From Oxytricha trifallax (taxonomy: Eukaryota > Ciliophora > Spirotrichea > Sporadotrichida > Oxytrichidae): 64,000 nucleotides of DNA. The stretch is taken from positions 1-64,000 of the forward strand of contig ARYC01000832.1 of the NCBI GenBank assembly GCA_000711775.1. The letters run 5' to 3'. The translations under genes and the position numbers were made by a program. The notes below the pieces were generated by a model that worked only from the letters and a program-made list of their open reading frames with translations, was not told the origin of the DNA and did no database searches. Below, in pieces: positions 61,670-64,000 of the stretch (positions are counted from its first letter, which is position 1; every line of letters begins with the position of its first letter).

Positions 61670-64000
61670 ATGAATTCGTAATTTTAATAGCAATTTCAGC
61701 AACAGCAAAATCAACAGCATTATTCTATACATATTTATTATCTATTAAATTTAGATTATAAAAAGGGATAAACTATGTTATACTTTTAAATTATTGTAAT
61801 TTGAGAATAATAACAGACATCTGATAGTCATTAGCAGTATGTATGGTCACATGCGTACAGAGAATGCGCTCTATATAACAGATCTGTTAAATCCTAAATT
61901 GACAGAGAAAATAAAATATTCAATCGAGACTACTCAAGAGGGTAAGATAATATAAATAAACACACATTAATGATTAATTTAATTTATATACATCAAGTTA
62001 AACAGTTCCAGTGATCATGGATGATCAAACCATATTATAACATTTTCTATAGGAATGAGAAGAAGAAATTCATAAACATATTTGAAGGGATGGACAACAC
62101 GAAACCTTATGACCTGGAAAATTTGAAGTAACAAACATTCAAGGACATATTCTAAGTAAAGAACAGAGAAGTCAAATCAATCAAGAGATCCATCAATTAC
62201 AGTAATTACACAAAATAAGATCACGATATTTATGTAAATATAATAAATTTTATACTTTTTTTGTTGTAAATTCAGGTGATATTATTTCTTAGCAGGAAAT
62301 AGAGCCTTGTTATAATAAATTCAGAGATAACATTTACAAGTAAACTTAATTGGAAGAAATATATATGGTATAAATAAATTATAAGAAAATTTTTTCTTGA
62401 AATATTTTCGTTCAATCATAATACGATTGATTACTTTATTAATGTATTTTTATTTTATGAGGAAATAAAACCTCCTATTTTTGATCTAGCAGCAACCTTA
62501 AAACAAGTAAAGAAACGTCAAAAGGCTACTCTTGATAAATAGAGTAAAAAATATATAATAAAAAACATAAAAACTTGCTCTGATTTTGCAAGAACTCAAA
62601 GAGAAAAAATAAAAAAGACATTAGGGAAGAAAAATGGGCACATGAATATGACAATATAGACTGATGATTCAATAAACAGGTTAAAAGTGAATTTAAATAA
62701 AAACAGAGAAGTGAATAATTCAACTATTGCTTATGACAATTTTCTTGACGATTCTCAGAATAACATACTTGATGTTAAATAAAAGATTAATGAATTTATA
62801 ATTGATTAGTCAACGTTAAAAATTTGAGAATATTTATGCAGGGAATAGAACATCCCTATCATAATAAGTAACCCCAGGTAATCTAAGAAACAGAAGACTC
62901 TAAATCATGCAAAATAGAGCATCTCAAAATAGAACTGCCATCAAAAGCATGAATCAGCCAAGAAATACAAACTCCATAGACATTGAAAATCATCACTAAA
63001 ATGACTATCAATTTAGTTTATCAAAAGAAAACAAGCCTTTTCAAAATTAGGAACCTATCGCTGCTACTTTTAATACTATAAATGTTAGAAATCATAGAAA
63101 CGGCATTGAACGGCCTGGTACTGGGATTGCTAAAAGAGAAAATAGTTTGCAAAATTCAGGCATTAAACAATAATTATAAAGTGATAAACTTGAGGGAAGC
63201 GGAATGATAAGTTTTCATAGAAAGATCAAAAGTTCAATCGGCACCAGAAGACCCTTACAAATGGAAAGTTTGAATTAAACATAAGACTAGATAAGGTAAG
63301 AAAATCAAGTTCCTGAGAACAGATTTAGAATAAGAATGAACATGAGAAATGAAAACAAGTCTCCCCTTCGACTACTGAAACTTAAAGACTTTAATACCAT
63401 CTAAAATGAGTATAATCCAGCACCATAAATAGCTGATGTTGTAAAGTCTAATAGATCAAATTATCAGTAACCTCATGATTCGAAAAGTAGGATAAATTTA
63501 AAGCGAGAAATCGTAAATAAATCTGAAAACTTACCATAACCTTTAAATTAAGCTGAGTAAATGAAAAAGAGATCACTTTCTAGTTACTGTAAAAAGAGGC
63601 CTATTTCATAAAATAATCACACTAATTTTATTCACATAAACAGTATACTTCAAGATTAGAGATCCAGGAAGTATTCGTAAGATCTTCAATCTTAAATAAG
63701 TGAGAAAATTTAATAAGCTTATGACAGTACTGACAAAAATGCAAAGAAAAGGCTTGCAAATTTATAAAAATTCATTAGTAGTAGCAAAACTACAAAAGAC
63801 AGCGAGGCTTTAGGATATGCGGTAGGATACCTTGATAAGCTCTAAATACTTAATAACTTCGAAGATCCTTAAGTAAAAAGTGGTTTATTATTAATATAGT
63901 ATATTAAAAATGGGGAAATTGTAAAAATAATATTCGAATTCAAATTATCCTAATATAAACAGCCTAAAATTTGCAACGGGTTTAAATAGTAAGTATCCAA
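61670..64000 (+). CDS. Gln/Asn/Arg-rich protein, runs off the window
   Basis: ATG at 61670 (MNSQFQQQFQQQQNQQHYSI), then blocks 61806-61940 (YVWSHAYRECALYNRSVKSQ), 62050-62230 (FINIFEGMDNTKPYDLENLK), 62275-62370, 62462-62820 (PPIFDLAATLKQVKKRQKAT; Lys-rich) and 62860-64000 (RASQNRTAIKSMNQPRNTNS ... GYAVGYLDKLQILNNFEDPQ). A TGA occurs at 62826 in the frame of the fourth block, so an intron or IES, or the start of a second gene, lies between 62820 and 62870. No stop before the end of the window. No domain recognised. Confidence 0.5.

Noticed and set aside
1..64000. Short ATG-to-stop reading frames under the standard code
   Set aside because: Most end at TAA or TAG, which are Gln codons here, or are antisense to real blocks. 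They do not mark gene limits.
1..64000. tRNA, rRNA and CRISPR arrays
   Set aside because: No cloverleaf, rRNA core motif or regular repeat-spacer pattern was seen by eye.

Overview
The window looks like germline (micronuclear) DNA of a spirotrich ciliate of the Oxytricha/Stylonychia type. The sequence is very AT-rich. Real reading frames run through TAA and TAG (read as Gln) and stop only at TGA. Coding blocks are short and cut by AT-rich inserts; some inserts are GT-AG introns, others are flanked by short direct repeats (pointers) typical of internal eliminated sequences (IESs). A telomeric G4T4 tract ends a transposon-like piece at 946-961, as in TBE elements. Gene-to-gene identifications below come from reading translations by eye and from memory of the protein families; no database search was run.

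Bases 1-961 are the right end of a TBE-like element with a decayed protein-kinase gene. Bases about 985-22118 (locus A) and 22327-36950 (locus B) are two tandem paralogues of a very large intracellular Ca2+-release channel of the IP3-receptor family. Neither reads in protein order. Both have the same jumbled order: C-terminal channel part on the minus strand, then MIR-end/RIH/armadillo part (+), then the N-terminal trefoil/MIR part (+), then a short RIH piece on the minus strand, then the region preceding the channel (+). Exact repeats of 13-18 bp join the inverted RIH piece to its place 6-11 kb away and restore frame in both loci, so these are scrambled genes with inversion. The TBE end lies just beyond transmembrane segment 1 of locus A, so the rest of that channel must lie to the left of the window. 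Locus B carries its pore, its zinc motif and its stop.

Bases 37000-46233 hold ordinary (non-scrambled) genes: two Asn/Gln-rich proteins beside a 0.55-kb foldback, a NEK-type kinase, an ankyrin-repeat protein with pointer-flanked IESs, and an EMC8/9 homologue with one intron. Bases 46615-54022 hold two long Gln/Asn/Ser-rich minus-strand genes. Bases 54354-56927 hold an AidB-type acyl-CoA dehydrogenase. Bases 57317-64000 hold low-complexity and coiled-coil proteins, the last one running off the window.

Working together: the two channels would be Ca2+-release channels of internal stores; the other genes are unrelated neighbours that would end on separate macronuclear nanochromosomes. The most notable content is the pair of identically scrambled channel genes, with pointers shifted between paralogues and with different mobile elements lodged in their eliminated segments.
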